Source: Erwinia sp. S63 (lineage in GTDB: Bacteria > Pseudomonadota > Gammaproteobacteria > Enterobacterales > Enterobacteriaceae). From it: a stretch of DNA of 64,000 nucleotides. Below the pieces are notes generated by a model, which made no database searches, was not told the origin of the DNA, and was given only the letters and a program-made list of their open reading frames with translations. Where the stretch lies: contig NZ_JACVUP010000010.1 in assembly GCF_016625195.1 (NCBI RefSeq), forward strand, positions 1 through 64,000. Reading direction: 5' to 3'. Both the position numbers and the translations under genes were made by a program. The first letter of the stretch is position 1. The number at the start of each line of letters is the position of its first letter. Below are positions 54,700 through 63,896 of this stretch, one piece after another.

Positions 54700-54987
54700 C
54701 TACGCCAGCCCATCCACAATGGTGATCATGGCCGTTGCCACGCTATCACGCTGCTTTTTGGCTAACTGATACTCGTCAGAATGATAGCAGTCCAGCGCCG
54801 TTTGATAATCGGGGAATTCAATGATCACATGCTTCTTAAATTCATCACCCTCAAGTGAGGTGGCATTTTCACCGCGGGCAATAAACTTCGCCTGATATTT
54901 TTTAAACGCAAGCGGTGCCAGCTCAATATAATTCTGGTACTGCTGTGCATCCTCAATATTGACGTGGGCGATCCAATAAGCAGACAT
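54700..54987 (-). CDS. DUF1330-family protein
   Basis: A 95-residue protein of the DUF1330 ferredoxin-like fold: MSAYWIAHVNIEDAQQYQNY at the start and HVIIEFPDYQTALDCYHSDEYQLAKKQRD in the second half, both typical. Its function is unknown; members often accompany catabolic genes. The ATG shares one base with the GntR stop (TAATG), so it is co-translated with the regulator. Confidence 0.88.
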   Translation of the reverse strand: MSAYWIAHVNIEDAQQYQNYIELAPLAFKKYQAKFIARGENATSLEGDEFKKHVIIEFPDYQTALDCYHSDEYQLAKKQRDSVATAMITIVDGLA

Positions 54988-55667
54988 TATTTTTCCTCGG
55001 CGGTCAGAATAGATTTAGCCAGCGTGGCCGCTTCTGAAAGATGCTGTTTGACGGCCTCTTTCGCGTGTTCGGCATTGTTTTCTTCAATCGCTTCATAAAT
55101 TCGCGACATACGTTCAAAACCCGCCACCTGGCGCTCCGGACTGCGCAGGGTCAGTGCGCGCAGTCGACTGATACGACTGTTCAGACGCTGGACGATTTCC
55201 CACGCAATGTGATGTTTTGCAATGGAAAAGAGTGCTTCATAAAAGGCCTGAGACGCTTCAACGCGTTCAATATCATCATGATCGTGCGAGGCTTTAGCAA
55301 TGCGCAGGAGTTTCTTGTGCAGATTCTTTTTATCACTGCTGGTGGCTAATTTTGCGCAATCCTTCGCCGCTTCGGATTCCAGCAGGATACGAATATCGTA
55401 AATCTGCTCGGCCACTTCCCAGGTTAATATCGCCACAATCGGGCCTTTTTTCGGCAGGTTTTCAATTAAACCTTCCGCTTCCAGATAGCGAATGACTTCG
55501 CGCACCACGGTACGGCTTACACCTAATTCATCACACAGTGAGCGCTCAACCAAACGGTCGCCAGCTTTAAAATATCCGGAGATAATGGCCTGACGAACTT
55601 TGGCCAGTGCCAGTTCACGTAACGTCACCGGCGTATTTTCAATTTTTAAGGAATGACTCGCATCCAT
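54987..55667 (-). CDS. GntR-family regulator (FadR/FCD subgroup)
   Basis: A 226-residue regulator: winged helix at residues 15-80 (LRELALAKVRQAIISGYFKAGDRLVERSLCDELGVSRTVVREVIRYLEAEGLI) and an FCD effector domain (IYDIRILLESEAAKDCAKLA onward) that usually holds a metal and a carboxylate ligand. It is divergent from the monooxygenase operon and should control it through the TGGTATACCA palindrome at 56091. The likely effector is a pathway acid. Confidence 0.93.
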   Translation of the reverse strand: MDASHSLKIENTPVTLRELALAKVRQAIISGYFKAGDRLVERSLCDELGVSRTVVREVIRYLEAEGLIENLPKKGPIVAILTWEVAEQIYDIRILLESEAAKDCAKLATSSDKKNLHKKLLRIAKASHDHDDIERVEASQAFYEALFSIAKHHIAWEIVQRLNSRISRLRALTLRSPERQVAGFERMSRIYEAIEENNAEHAKEAVKQHLSEAATLAKSILTAEEK

Positions 55668-56186
55668 AATCGTCTCTTCGTTGAAATTTAAAAATTCAGC
55701 CTGAAGTCAATGTCATGTCCTGCAAGCGTTTTAACTATTAGCACTGTTTCCGTTCTGAAAGCAACGCCGCCTTTACTCTCTTTGCTACCACCGCCTATCG
55801 ACTTCTCACCGACCCACCCGTTGAAATCAGCGTTAGCTCACAGTTTCATCATGCGGTCTGAGCACGAAATAAAAATATCCTTGATGAATAATCAAAACTT
55901 CGTGAATTCATGCCGTTATGAAACGACTGCCCGAATAATTAGTGTGATTTTTATGACCTCAATCACACTCATCTCGCTTCTCAAACCGCCGGTGACACAT
56001 TGCCTTTTTGATCCCCATCCCCCCAGTCATGGCGGGGTTTTGCGTCGCTTAAGCATAGCAAAAACGCCGGAAAAATTTAATACCGTATGATGGTATACCA
56101 ACTTTTGACATGCCAGAAATCTCAGTGTTATATCACTTCCCGACACACCAGATTAACAAACCGTTAACTTGAATGAGGTTCTGACC
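55668..56186. other. Divergent promoter region of the GntR and monooxygenase arms
   Basis: About 520 bases without a supported gene. It holds a GntR-type palindrome and a good promoter near its right end. A 126-codon frame at 55710-56090 lacks a ribosome binding site and any family and is not accepted. Confidence 0.6.
56091..56134 (+). promoter_or_regulatory. GntR operator and promoter of the DUF1185-NCS1 operon
   Basis: TGGTATACCA (56091-56100) is a perfect palindrome of the FadR/GntR half-site type. TTGACA follows at 56105-56110 and a -10 candidate (TTATAT or TATATC) at 56128-56134, spacing 17-18. An operator just upstream of the -35 could block polymerase or support activation. Confidence 0.7.
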
Positions 56187-56789
56187 ATGCATCCAGATAT
56201 ACGCAAGACGTTCGTTACCACCGAGACCATTTACTCCGACGGCGGCAAAGCGGCGACGACACCGCTGGTGATGATTGCGGCGGCTGCCGTGGTGAAAAAT
56301 CCGTGGGCAGGCGAAGGTTTCGTGGAAGACCTCGCCCCTAAGATTCGTGAAATGGCGCCGGTGCTCGGCGAGTTACTGACCGGGTTAATCGTGAAGGAAG
56401 CGGGCGGCGGCGACAAGGTTGTGGCTTATGGCAAAAGCGCCGTTGTAGGCCTGGACGGCGAACTGGAGCATGCCTCAGCGCTGATTCATACCCTGCATTT
56501 CGGCAACCATTACCGCTCAGCGGTGAAGGGTAAAACCTATCTGGCCTTTAACAACACCCGCGGTCCAGCCAACACACCCATTCTGGTGCCGATGATGGGT
56601 ACTGATGACGAGGGCACTCGTGAGCACTACCTCACCATGCAGTTCAACATCAACGATGCGCCATTCAGCGACGAGATTGTGATCGCATTGGGCGCGGCGT
56701 TGGGCGGCCGCCCGCATCATCGTATCGGTAACCGTTATCTTGACCTGAAAGAGTTAGGCCATGACCAGAAAAACCCAGCAGCTATCTGA
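56187..56789 (+). CDS. DUF1185-type (amino acid synthesis family) protein
   Basis: A 200-residue protein of the family annotated amino acid synthesis/DUF1185, whose function is not established. Visible marks: TTPLVMIAAAAVVKNPWAG, VAYGKSAVVGLDGELEHASALIHTLHFGNHYR, GRPHHRIGNRYLDLKELGHDQ. No membrane part or signal. ATG 56187 with TGAGGT upstream is preferred to the TTG at 56169. It is the first gene of the operon and overlaps the hydrolase gene by 29 bases, so it is tightly coupled to the pathway. Confidence 0.85.
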   Translation: MHPDIRKTFVTTETIYSDGGKAATTPLVMIAAAAVVKNPWAGEGFVEDLAPKIREMAPVLGELLTGLIVKEAGGGDKVVAYGKSAVVGLDGELEHASALIHTLHFGNHYRSAVKGKTYLAFNNTRGPANTPILVPMMGTDDEGTREHYLTMQFNINDAPFSDEIVIALGAALGGRPHHRIGNRYLDLKELGHDQKNPAAI

Positions 56790-57588
56790 GTTAGGTCTCC
56801 AGGTGAGTTACCTGGAGGCTGGACAGGGCACGCCTCTGGTGTTGATCCACGGCGTCGGTATGAACGCTGACGCCTGGTTCCCGCAAATAGACGTGCTGAG
56901 TCGCTATTTCCGCGTGATCGCGGTGGATATGCCGGGGCATGGCGAAAGCAGCGGTTTCCGCCATCCCGCCACCCTGAAAGATTACGTGCAGTGGCTGGCC
57001 CTGTTCCTGAAGACACAACCGGAATCCAGTTTTGCCGTGGCCGGACACTCAATGGGGGCGCTGATTACTGCCGGGATTGCCATCGATTATCCCCAGTTGG
57101 TGAATCACGCGATTGTGATGAGCGGCGTGTTTAAACGTAACGACACTGCACGCAACGCGGTGCTGCAGCGGGCACAAGAGCTGGCCAGCGGCAATGTGCG
57201 GCTCGATGCCCCGCTGGATCGCTGGTTCAGTGACGATCACCACGAACAGCCCCTGCGTAAAAAAGTGGGCGCGTGGTTGCAGCAAGTGAATCTCGACGGC
57301 TATGCCCGCGCCTATCAGGCGTTTGCGGCCGGAGATCGCTTTTATTCAGAACGCTGGAACGAAATGCAATGTCCGGTGTTGGTGATGACCGGTGAACTGG
57401 ATGCCAATTCGAATCCAGACATGACGCGCCAGATGGCCCAGGCCGCGCGCCAGGGGCAGGCGGTGGTGGTCGCTAACGCTAAACACATGTTGAATCTGAC
57501 GGATGCCGACCGTGTGAACGAAGAGATTTTATCGTTCCTGAATCCGGTTGCTGCCGCCGTCACGCAAAAAGAGCCTGTAAAGGAGTAA
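56761..57588 (+). CDS. Alpha/beta hydrolase
   Basis: A 275-residue hydrolase with the oxyanion motif HGVG (30-33), nucleophile elbow GHSMGA with Ser97, an acid in TGELDANSNPD and the catalytic His in NAKHMLNL. In the tgn pathway a hydrolase of this fold splits an N-methylformamido-methylene succinate; in rut, RutD has this fold. Here it would cut a ring-opened amide or enol intermediate. It starts inside the DUF1185 gene. Confidence 0.92.
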   Translation: MTRKTQQLSELGLQVSYLEAGQGTPLVLIHGVGMNADAWFPQIDVLSRYFRVIAVDMPGHGESSGFRHPATLKDYVQWLALFLKTQPESSFAVAGHSMGALITAGIAIDYPQLVNHAIVMSGVFKRNDTARNAVLQRAQELASGNVRLDAPLDRWFSDDHHEQPLRKKVGAWLQQVNLDGYARAYQAFAAGDRFYSERWNEMQCPVLVMTGELDANSNPDMTRQMAQAARQGQAVVVANAKHMLNLTDADRVNEEILSFLNPVAAAVTQKEPVKE

Positions 57589-57591
57589 CTT

Positions 57592-58533
57592 ATGGACGCA
57601 GATAAACGCAGACAGTTACGCGACGCCTTTGGCGCCTTCATGACCGGTGTCACTGTGGTCACCACCAACGATGCGCAGGGGCAGCCGATTGGTTTTACCG
57701 CCAATTCGTTTTCTTCGGTATCGCTCGATCCCGCGCTGCTGCTGGTGAGCATCGATAAGCGCTCCGCCAATTTCGACAACTTCACTCAGTGCCCGCACTT
57801 CGCTATTAACATCCTGGCGGAGCAGCAGAAAGAGACTTCGAACATCTTCGCGCAGAAGATTGCCGATCGCTTCTCATTGGTGAAGTGGCGTAAAGGGGAG
57901 TTCAGCACGCCGCTGCTGGATGACAGCTCCGCCTGGTTTGAATGCGCGATGCATCAGGTGGTGGATGCCGGTGACCACGCGATCCTGATCGGCAAAGTTG
58001 AGCAGTTCGATTCCTGCGGCACCCCGGGGCTGGGCTACTATCGCGGCGCCTACTTCACGCCTTATCAGAATGCCGAGTCTCTGATTGCCGGTCCTAACGT
58101 GGTGGTCAGTGCGTTGATTGAATCGGCGGGGCAGGCGCTGGTGGTGAAAAAAGAGAATGGTTATGGCCTGCCGTCGCAAACGGTGAACAACCGCAGCGTC
58201 AGTGAAACCCTGAAACAGGTGTTCGATGGACTCAACATCGAAGCCAGCCCGGGTTTTGTCTACTCCATCTGGGAAGACCGCCAGAAGAAACAGCAGCATA
58301 TCGTGTTCCTCTGTGCACAACCGACCGGCAGCACCTTACCAGCGGTGCAACAGGGCGAATGGGTGGATGTCCACGCGCTGGCTCAACTGCCGGTGCCGGA
58401 TAGCGCATTGAAATCGCTGGTCGATCGGTTTATCCGCGAAAATGCCGTGGGTAATTACGGCCTCTATTACGGTGATGAAGTGGAAGGCTCAGTGCGCCAC
58501 TTCTTTGCTCCGTCGCATCAGGAGGTGGTATGA
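57592..58533 (+). CDS. Flavin reductase with C-terminal Nudix-like domain
   Basis: A 313-residue two-domain protein. Residues 1-160 are a HpaC/RutF-type flavin reductase (FGAFMTGVTVVTTNDAQGQPIGFTANSFSSVSLDPALLLVSI, HFAINILAEQQ). Residues about 166-313 look like a Nudix fold (VVSALIESAGQALVVKKENGYGLPSQ, LNIEASPGFVYSIWED), but the catalytic REUXEE glutamates are lost. It would supply reduced flavin to the monooxygenase encoded next, with which it overlaps by 4 bases. The second domain may bind a nucleotide-like ligand or control activity. Confidence 0.88.
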   Translation: MDADKRRQLRDAFGAFMTGVTVVTTNDAQGQPIGFTANSFSSVSLDPALLLVSIDKRSANFDNFTQCPHFAINILAEQQKETSNIFAQKIADRFSLVKWRKGEFSTPLLDDSSAWFECAMHQVVDAGDHAILIGKVEQFDSCGTPGLGYYRGAYFTPYQNAESLIAGPNVVVSALIESAGQALVVKKENGYGLPSQTVNNRSVSETLKQVFDGLNIEASPGFVYSIWEDRQKKQQHIVFLCAQPTGSTLPAVQQGEWVDVHALAQLPVPDSALKSLVDRFIRENAVGNYGLYYGDEVEGSVRHFFAPSHQEVV

Positions 58534-59567
58534 AACTTTCCCTGTTCCTGCATATGGAACGCGTGTCAGCGGATGACGCGCAGGACCAGCTGTACGATGA
58601 AATGATGGAACTGTGTGAAATCGCGGATAAAGGCGGTTTGCACGCTATCTGGACCGGCGAACACCACGGAATGAATTTCACCATCGCGCCGAACCCATTT
58701 ATCAATCTGGTGGATATCGCCAGCCGCACGCAAAACGTGCGTCTGGGCACTGGCACCATCATTGCGCCATTCACCCATCCGATCCGCCTGGCGGGCGAAG
58801 CGGCAATGACGGACTTAATCACCAAAGGACGTCTGGATCTCGGGATTGCACGCGGTGCTTACTCCTATGAATACGAGCGTCTGATGCCGGGAATGGATGC
58901 CTGGGAAGCGGGCCAGCGTATGCGTGAACTGGTTCCGGCAGTGAAAGCGTTGTGGAAAGGCGATTACGCTCACCAGGGTGAGTTCTGGAATTTCCCGTCT
59001 ACGACGTCATCGCCACAGCCTAAACAGCAGCCTCATCCGCCAATCTGGGTCGCCGCCCGCGATCCGAACAGCCATGAGTTTGCGGTGAAGAACGGTTGCA
59101 ACGTGCAGTGTACGCCGTTGCATCAGGGAGAAGAGGAGATCACGCGTCTGATCAACACCTTTAAAGACGCATGTCGTGAATACGCACCCGATCAGCCGCT
59201 CAAGATCATGCTGCTGCAGCATGGATTCGTTGCCGAGGATGAGGCAGATGCGCAGCAAGCCGCTGTTGAGCTCAATCGTTTTTATAACTACTTCGGCGCC
59301 TGGTTCAAGAACGAGCGTCCGGTTGAGCAAGGCCTGATTAAGCCGCTGACAGAAGAAGAGATCGCGGCGAACACCTATTACAGCGTGGAAGGCATGCGCA
59401 AAAATCTGGCGATCGGTAACCCTGACCAGGTGATCGCGCGCCTGAAAAACTACGAGGCGATAGGCTACGATGAGTACGCCTTGTGGCTGGACAGCGGTAT
59501 GACCTTCGAGCGCAAAAAAGCCTCGCTGGAACGCTTTATTCAACATGTTGCACCTGCATTTCACTAA
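58530..59567 (+). CDS. Luciferase-like flavin monooxygenase
   Basis: A 345-residue TIM-barrel oxygenase of the bacterial luciferase family using FMNH2. Marks: WTGEHHGMNFTIAPNPFINL, VRLGTGTIIAPFTHPIRLAGEAAMTDLITKGRLDLGIARGAYSYEYER in parts, and PHPPIWVAARDPNSHEFAVKNGCNVQ. Enzymes of this family open N-heterocycles: RutA (uracil) and TgnB (trigonelline). With the reductase before it and the hydrolase and dehydrogenase around it, a ring-opening role is likely. Confidence 0.92.
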   Translation: MKLSLFLHMERVSADDAQDQLYDEMMELCEIADKGGLHAIWTGEHHGMNFTIAPNPFINLVDIASRTQNVRLGTGTIIAPFTHPIRLAGEAAMTDLITKGRLDLGIARGAYSYEYERLMPGMDAWEAGQRMRELVPAVKALWKGDYAHQGEFWNFPSTTSSPQPKQQPHPPIWVAARDPNSHEFAVKNGCNVQCTPLHQGEEEITRLINTFKDACREYAPDQPLKIMLLQHGFVAEDEADAQQAAVELNRFYNYFGAWFKNERPVEQGLIKPLTEEEIAANTYYSVEGMRKNLAIGNPDQVIARLKNYEAIGYDEYALWLDSGMTFERKKASLERFIQHVAPAFH

Positions 59568-59578
59568 GCGGAGACGTC

Positions 59579-61045
59579 ATGGAATCCTTCAAACTCTACA
59601 TCGATGGCCAATTTGACGCGGGTGCAGCGACTTTTAACTCGCTAAATCCGGCCACCGCCGAGCCGTGGGCCAATATTGCCGAAGCGCGCGGCGAGCAAAC
59701 CGACCGTGCGGTCCAGGCGGCGGCGCGTGCGTTTGAATCTGACGCGTGGCGTGGATTAACCGCCGGTGCGCGCGGCAAATTGCTGTTAAAGCTGGCCGAT
59801 TTGATTGAACGTGACGCGCCAAAACTGGCACGCCTGGAAACGCTCGATACCGGCAAAATCATCCGTGAAACTCAGGCGCAGATAGCCTACGTGGCGGAAT
59901 ACTATCGCTTCTATGCCGGGCTGGCGGACAAGATGGACGGTACCACGCTTAGCATTGATAAAGCCGATATGGAAACCTGGATCAAACGCGAACCGGTCGG
60001 GGTGGTTGCGGCGATTATTCCCTGGAACAGTCAGCTGTTTCTCTCAGCGGTAAAAATCGGGCCTGCCATCGCGGCCGGCTGTACGGTGGTGGTGAAAGCG
60101 GCAGAAGTTGCTCCGACGCCACTGCTGGCTTTTGCAGAGTTGGTGCATGAGGCCGGTTTCCCGGCTGGCGTCATCAACGTGATCACCGGGTTTGCTGAAG
60201 GATGTGGCACGGTGCTGACACAGCATCCGCTGGTTGATCACATTGCCTTTACCGGCGGAGCAGACACCGCGCGCCATATTATTCGCAACAGTGCAGAAAA
60301 CCTGGCGAGTACCTCCCTGGAATTAGGCGGAAAATCGCCGTTTATCGTGTTTGCTGATGCTGATTTGGACAGTGCAGCCAATGCGCAGGTGGCGGCGATC
60401 TTCTCTGCATCAGGACAGAGCTGTGTCGCGGGATCGCGCCTGTTGGTGGATGAACAAATCAAAGACCTATTCTTGGAGAAGCTGGTCAGCAAGGTACGCG
60501 GGATTGTGATTGGCTGTCCGCAGCAGCAGGAGACGCAGTTTGGCCCGCTGTGTACGGACAAGCAAAAAAGCAATATCGAGCAGGTCGTCAATCGCAGCAT
60601 CGAGCAGGGTGCGCGTCTGGTTATCGGCAATCAGCCGGTTGATCGCCCTGGTTTCTATTATCCGCCCACCATTCTCGATTGCAGCGCCGTACCGAATGCA
60701 GAAAGCGTGGTGCAGGAGCTGTTTGGTCCGGTCTTGTCGGTGCTGACCTTTAAAGATGAAGCCGACGCGATTCGTTTAGCCAACGGCACAGAGTATGGTC
60801 TGGCGGCAGGCGTATTCACCCAGAACCTGACTCGCGCCCATCGCGTCACGCGTAAGTTGCGTAGCGGCGTGGTGTGGCTGAATACTTATCGCGTGGTTTC
60901 ACCGCTGGCGCCATTTGGCGGCTACGGTAAGTCTGGCTTTGGTCGAGAAGGCGGCATTGACGCGGCGTTGGAATACACCACGACGAAAACTGTCTGGCTG
61001 CGTACCAGTGATGAGCCGATAAGCGATCCCTTTATTATGCGCTGA
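59579..61045 (+). CDS. NAD aldehyde dehydrogenase of the monooxygenase operon
   Basis: A 488-residue aldehyde dehydrogenase starting at ATG 59579, 11 bases after the monooxygenase stop, with GGAG upstream. The Glu lies in SLELGGKSPF and the catalytic Cys in ASGQSCVAGSR. In the tgn pathway a dehydrogenase (TgnC) oxidises the ring-opened aldehyde/lactol made by the monooxygenase; the position here fits that step. The frame opens at 59483 inside the previous gene, which is not credible as a start. Confidence 0.92.
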   Translation: MESFKLYIDGQFDAGAATFNSLNPATAEPWANIAEARGEQTDRAVQAAARAFESDAWRGLTAGARGKLLLKLADLIERDAPKLARLETLDTGKIIRETQAQIAYVAEYYRFYAGLADKMDGTTLSIDKADMETWIKREPVGVVAAIIPWNSQLFLSAVKIGPAIAAGCTVVVKAAEVAPTPLLAFAELVHEAGFPAGVINVITGFAEGCGTVLTQHPLVDHIAFTGGADTARHIIRNSAENLASTSLELGGKSPFIVFADADLDSAANAQVAAIFSASGQSCVAGSRLLVDEQIKDLFLEKLVSKVRGIVIGCPQQQETQFGPLCTDKQKSNIEQVVNRSIEQGARLVIGNQPVDRPGFYYPPTILDCSAVPNAESVVQELFGPVLSVLTFKDEADAIRLANGTEYGLAAGVFTQNLTRAHRVTRKLRSGVVWLNTYRVVSPLAPFGGYGKSGFGREGGIDAALEYTTTKTVWLRTSDEPISDPFIMR

Positions 61046-61318
61046 GGGGTTAAGGTGCGCTGACATGCGCACCTTGCGGGAATCCGGTTTGCATTTATTA
61101 ATGCGCGTTCTGCCAGAAATAAAGTTGGAATTTTCAGCGTCGTTATTTATGACGACCGTCACATGTACAGTTGTTAAGCATTAAATAGCACCGGGAGTCT
61201 TACCGCCAATTCTTTAATAAGAAGACGAAAACCCATTCGTCGGGATGGCTGTGGCTTTTTTTTGCGAGGAAGGTTTTACCCACATTAAAAAACAACCCCA
61301 TTTTGAGAATTGGAGGGT

Positions 61319-62719
61319 ATGGTGAATACACAACCACGTCAGAGTCAAATTATAGAAAATAAGTCAGTGGATTATGTCCCGGAATCGGAACGCCACGGTA
61401 AATCGCACAGTTTATTTACCTTGTGGTTCTGTACCAACATTGCACCGTTGGCGGTAGTCAGCGGCGCGATTGCCACCGAAACGTTTCATCTGAATGTTAT
61501 TTCCGCATTGACCGCGATTATTGCCGGTCATCTGTTTGGCGGGATCTTCCTTGCGTTAACCTCTGCGCAAGGGCCCAAAGTCGGCATTCCCCAAATGGTG
61601 CAGAGCCGCGCGCAATTTGGTCGCTACGGTTCGCTGCTGGTGATTAGCTTTACGACGGTGATTTATCTCGGGTTCTTTATCTCGAATATTTCGCTATCCG
61701 GTAAAGTCATCAACAATGTCTTTCCGTCGATGCCGGTAAGCAGTGCCACGGTCATTGGCGCTATTCTTGCCACCGCCATTGGTATCGTCGGTTATCATTT
61801 TATCCATCGCATCAATAAAGTTGGCGCATGGATCATGGGTGCGGCGCTGATCTTGGGCCTGGCGCTGATGGTGTCACAACCCTTACCCGCAGACTTTTGG
61901 TCTCGCGGCAGCATGAGTGCGGCGGGGTGGTTTGGGACGTTCTGTATCGGTGCAGTCTGGCAGATTAGTTTCTCTCCTTATACCTCTGATTATTCTCGCT
62001 ATCTCCCGGCCAATGTCGGTATTGCGCGTCCGTTTATCGCCACTTATCTGGGCGCTTGTGGTGGCACAATTCTGGCGTTTGTCTTCGGCATGATGGCCGT
62101 CAATATTGCACCAGCCAGTGATGCCATGATGTCAGTACGCCATGCGACCGGCTGGCTTGGACCGATTCTGATGGTGCTGTTCCTGGTGAATATCATCTGT
62201 CACAACTCAATGAATCTGTATGGTGCGGTATTATCACTGATTACGGCGGTGCAAACGTTCCGCCCACACTGGACGCCGGGTGCAGCGGTGCGTTTAGTGG
62301 TGTCATCGCTGGTATTAGTGGGAAGCGTGTTAGTCGCGCTGGCGGCCTCGCAGAACTTTGTTTCCTTCTTTATTAACTTGATTCTGGCATTGATTGCGGT
62401 ATTGATTCCGTGGATTGTGATTAATCTACTGGATTTTTATTATGTGAATAAGCAAAAGTATGACGTTGAAGCGATATTTCGTGCAGACGGCGGACGTTAT
62501 GGATTGCTCAATACTCAGGCATTGCTGGTCTATTTCGCCGGGATTTTAGTACAGGTGCCTTTTGTTGAAAATGCCTTCTTTTCCGGTCCCTATGCGAATT
62601 TAATTCCTGGTGTGGATATTTCATGGATCATCAGTTTTGTGGTGACCAGTATAGCGTATCCGATATTTCATCGGAAAAATGAGTCCAGTCTGGTGAGCAC
62701 TCGGAAAAGTAAGGCCTGA
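61319..62719 (+). CDS. NCS1-family nucleobase/N-heterocycle transporter
   Basis: A 466-residue, twelve-helix permease of the cytosine/purine/allantoin/hydantoin family: YVPESERHGKSHSLFTLWFCTNIAPLAV, GPKVGIPQMVQSRAQFGRYGSL and FSPYTSDYSRYLP are its hallmarks. GGAGG at 61312-61316 is close to ATG 61319 and better spaced for GTG 61322, so the start is uncertain by one codon. It closes the operon after a 270-base gap and probably imports the heterocycle. Confidence 0.92.
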   Translation: MVNTQPRQSQIIENKSVDYVPESERHGKSHSLFTLWFCTNIAPLAVVSGAIATETFHLNVISALTAIIAGHLFGGIFLALTSAQGPKVGIPQMVQSRAQFGRYGSLLVISFTTVIYLGFFISNISLSGKVINNVFPSMPVSSATVIGAILATAIGIVGYHFIHRINKVGAWIMGAALILGLALMVSQPLPADFWSRGSMSAAGWFGTFCIGAVWQISFSPYTSDYSRYLPANVGIARPFIATYLGACGGTILAFVFGMMAVNIAPASDAMMSVRHATGWLGPILMVLFLVNIICHNSMNLYGAVLSLITAVQTFRPHWTPGAAVRLVVSSLVLVGSVLVALAASQNFVSFFINLILALIAVLIPWIVINLLDFYYVNKQKYDVEAIFRADGGRYGLLNTQALLVYFAGILVQVPFVENAFFSGPYANLIPGVDISWIISFVVTSIAYPIFHRKNESSLVSTRKSKA

Positions 62720-63491
62720 AGAGTCATACCTTAAGGTGAATGCGTTATCGAGCTATTTACGGTAGGGATTCCTCTCGGATTACCCGAAAACGTTTAGTGG
62801 ATCGTTATATATTTGGCAGACCGGCATTGATGATGCCGGTCTCTAAGAACGTAGACATATTATCTACTCCAGCCTTACCCGCCATGAATGCATTAAATTT
62901 CACTATCATTCCCCATTATTTCGTTTATCCTTGCGCGCAAAGTTCTTTGGCTCATTGTAGCAGTTGTATCAGCAGTTGTATCAGCAGTTTTCGGCAACAT
63001 AGCTATGACAGCATCAGAGGGAAATAATCGAAGTTATTAAGATGAGTTTCTTGCTCGCCAATGAAGGGGATGAATTAAATGCCTTCGTTTGCACCAGCCG
63101 CAGGCGATCGAGCCACTTAATACAGACATCATCACCCACCGGCAGGCGATGGGTAAGATAGCAATAGTTACAACACACTTTTACTAGTATCTCTAATTCC
63201 AGTCCGGTGCGAATTCTGAAATTGTGAGCCGCTCTAACTATGATCTGAACAGTGCCTGAGTTTCCCCTCTGATTAACTGCTTTTTGCCGGCCTGTAGGGC
63301 CGGTATGTAGTTTAAAGCTGTACTTTGGATGCTGTAACTAAACGATTAGACTTACTGTAAATTTTGCCGCAGGTTCTTTCTTTCAACGTAAGGAGATCTT
63401 AATTACCATCGAGAAAAACTTATTGCTTCTAATGAGATAGCGTTTTTGGCCGATAACTCCATACGAACGAGTATTTCTCATGGAGAACTGT
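62720..63491. other. Gene-free stretch with a hairpin and short repeats
   Basis: A perfect 10-base stem AGACCGGCAT / ATGCCGGTCT (62818-62842) follows the transporter gene but has no T-run. A 12-base unit AGTTGTATCAGC is repeated in tandem near 62961-62984. A second stem CCGGCC / GGCCGG lies at 63287-63303. No supported gene; the 95-codon frame at 62740 has no family. Confidence 0.5.
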
Positions 63492-63896
63492 ATGAAAAAG
63501 CCATTGATAGCTTTGGCCATTTTAGCATTAGCGAGTTGCGCGAAACCTTATGGGCCCGTAGCCAATACACTGAATGATCAATTAACCAAACCGGATCCCA
63601 GCAAACATCAGACTAAAATTAAGGTGCTGCGTGTTCCACAGTTCAGGGACAGCTTATTCAACCTGTGCACATTTGATTTTTCGGTGGATGGCAAGCTTGT
63701 TGCATTTCTGAAGCAAAACAACTATGTGACCGTTTATCTTGATAACGGCATGCACTACCTCAGCTATACCTACAGCTGCGATGAGGGGCGTCCTTATGCC
63801 CAAAAAGTGCTGGAAGTGATCACCAACGGCATGCCGCAGGAGTATTCGACCAAGATTGGCGCTTTCGGACATCTGTTTATGTGGCGCACGTCATAA
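63492..63896 (+). CDS. Small putative lipoprotein
   Basis: A 134-residue protein with a lipoprotein signal: MKKPLIALAILALASC, lipobox LASC with the modified Cys at residue 16. The mature part has two paired Cys (NLCTFDF, YSCDEG) and a strand-rich look (KVLRVPQFRDS, NNYVTVYLDNGMHYLSYTY). GGAG lies six bases before ATG 63492. No named family is recognised. Residue after Cys is Ala, so outer-membrane sorting is expected. Confidence 0.82.
   Translation: MKKPLIALAILALASCAKPYGPVANTLNDQLTKPDPSKHQTKIKVLRVPQFRDSLFNLCTFDFSVDGKLVAFLKQNNYVTVYLDNGMHYLSYTYSCDEGRPYAQKVLEVITNGMPQEYSTKIGAFGHLFMWRTS

Noticed and set aside
55710..56090. 126-codon frame in the GntR divergent promoter
   Set aside because: It covers the regulatory region, has no ribosome binding site and no family resemblance.
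62740..63027. 95-codon frame after the NCS1 transporter gene
   Set aside because: It spans a perfect hairpin and a short tandem repeat, with no family resemblance.
63287..63303. CCGGCC / GGCCGG hairpin as terminator
   Set aside because: The T-run lies on the wrong side of the stem for plus-strand transcription and appears as A on the other strand.
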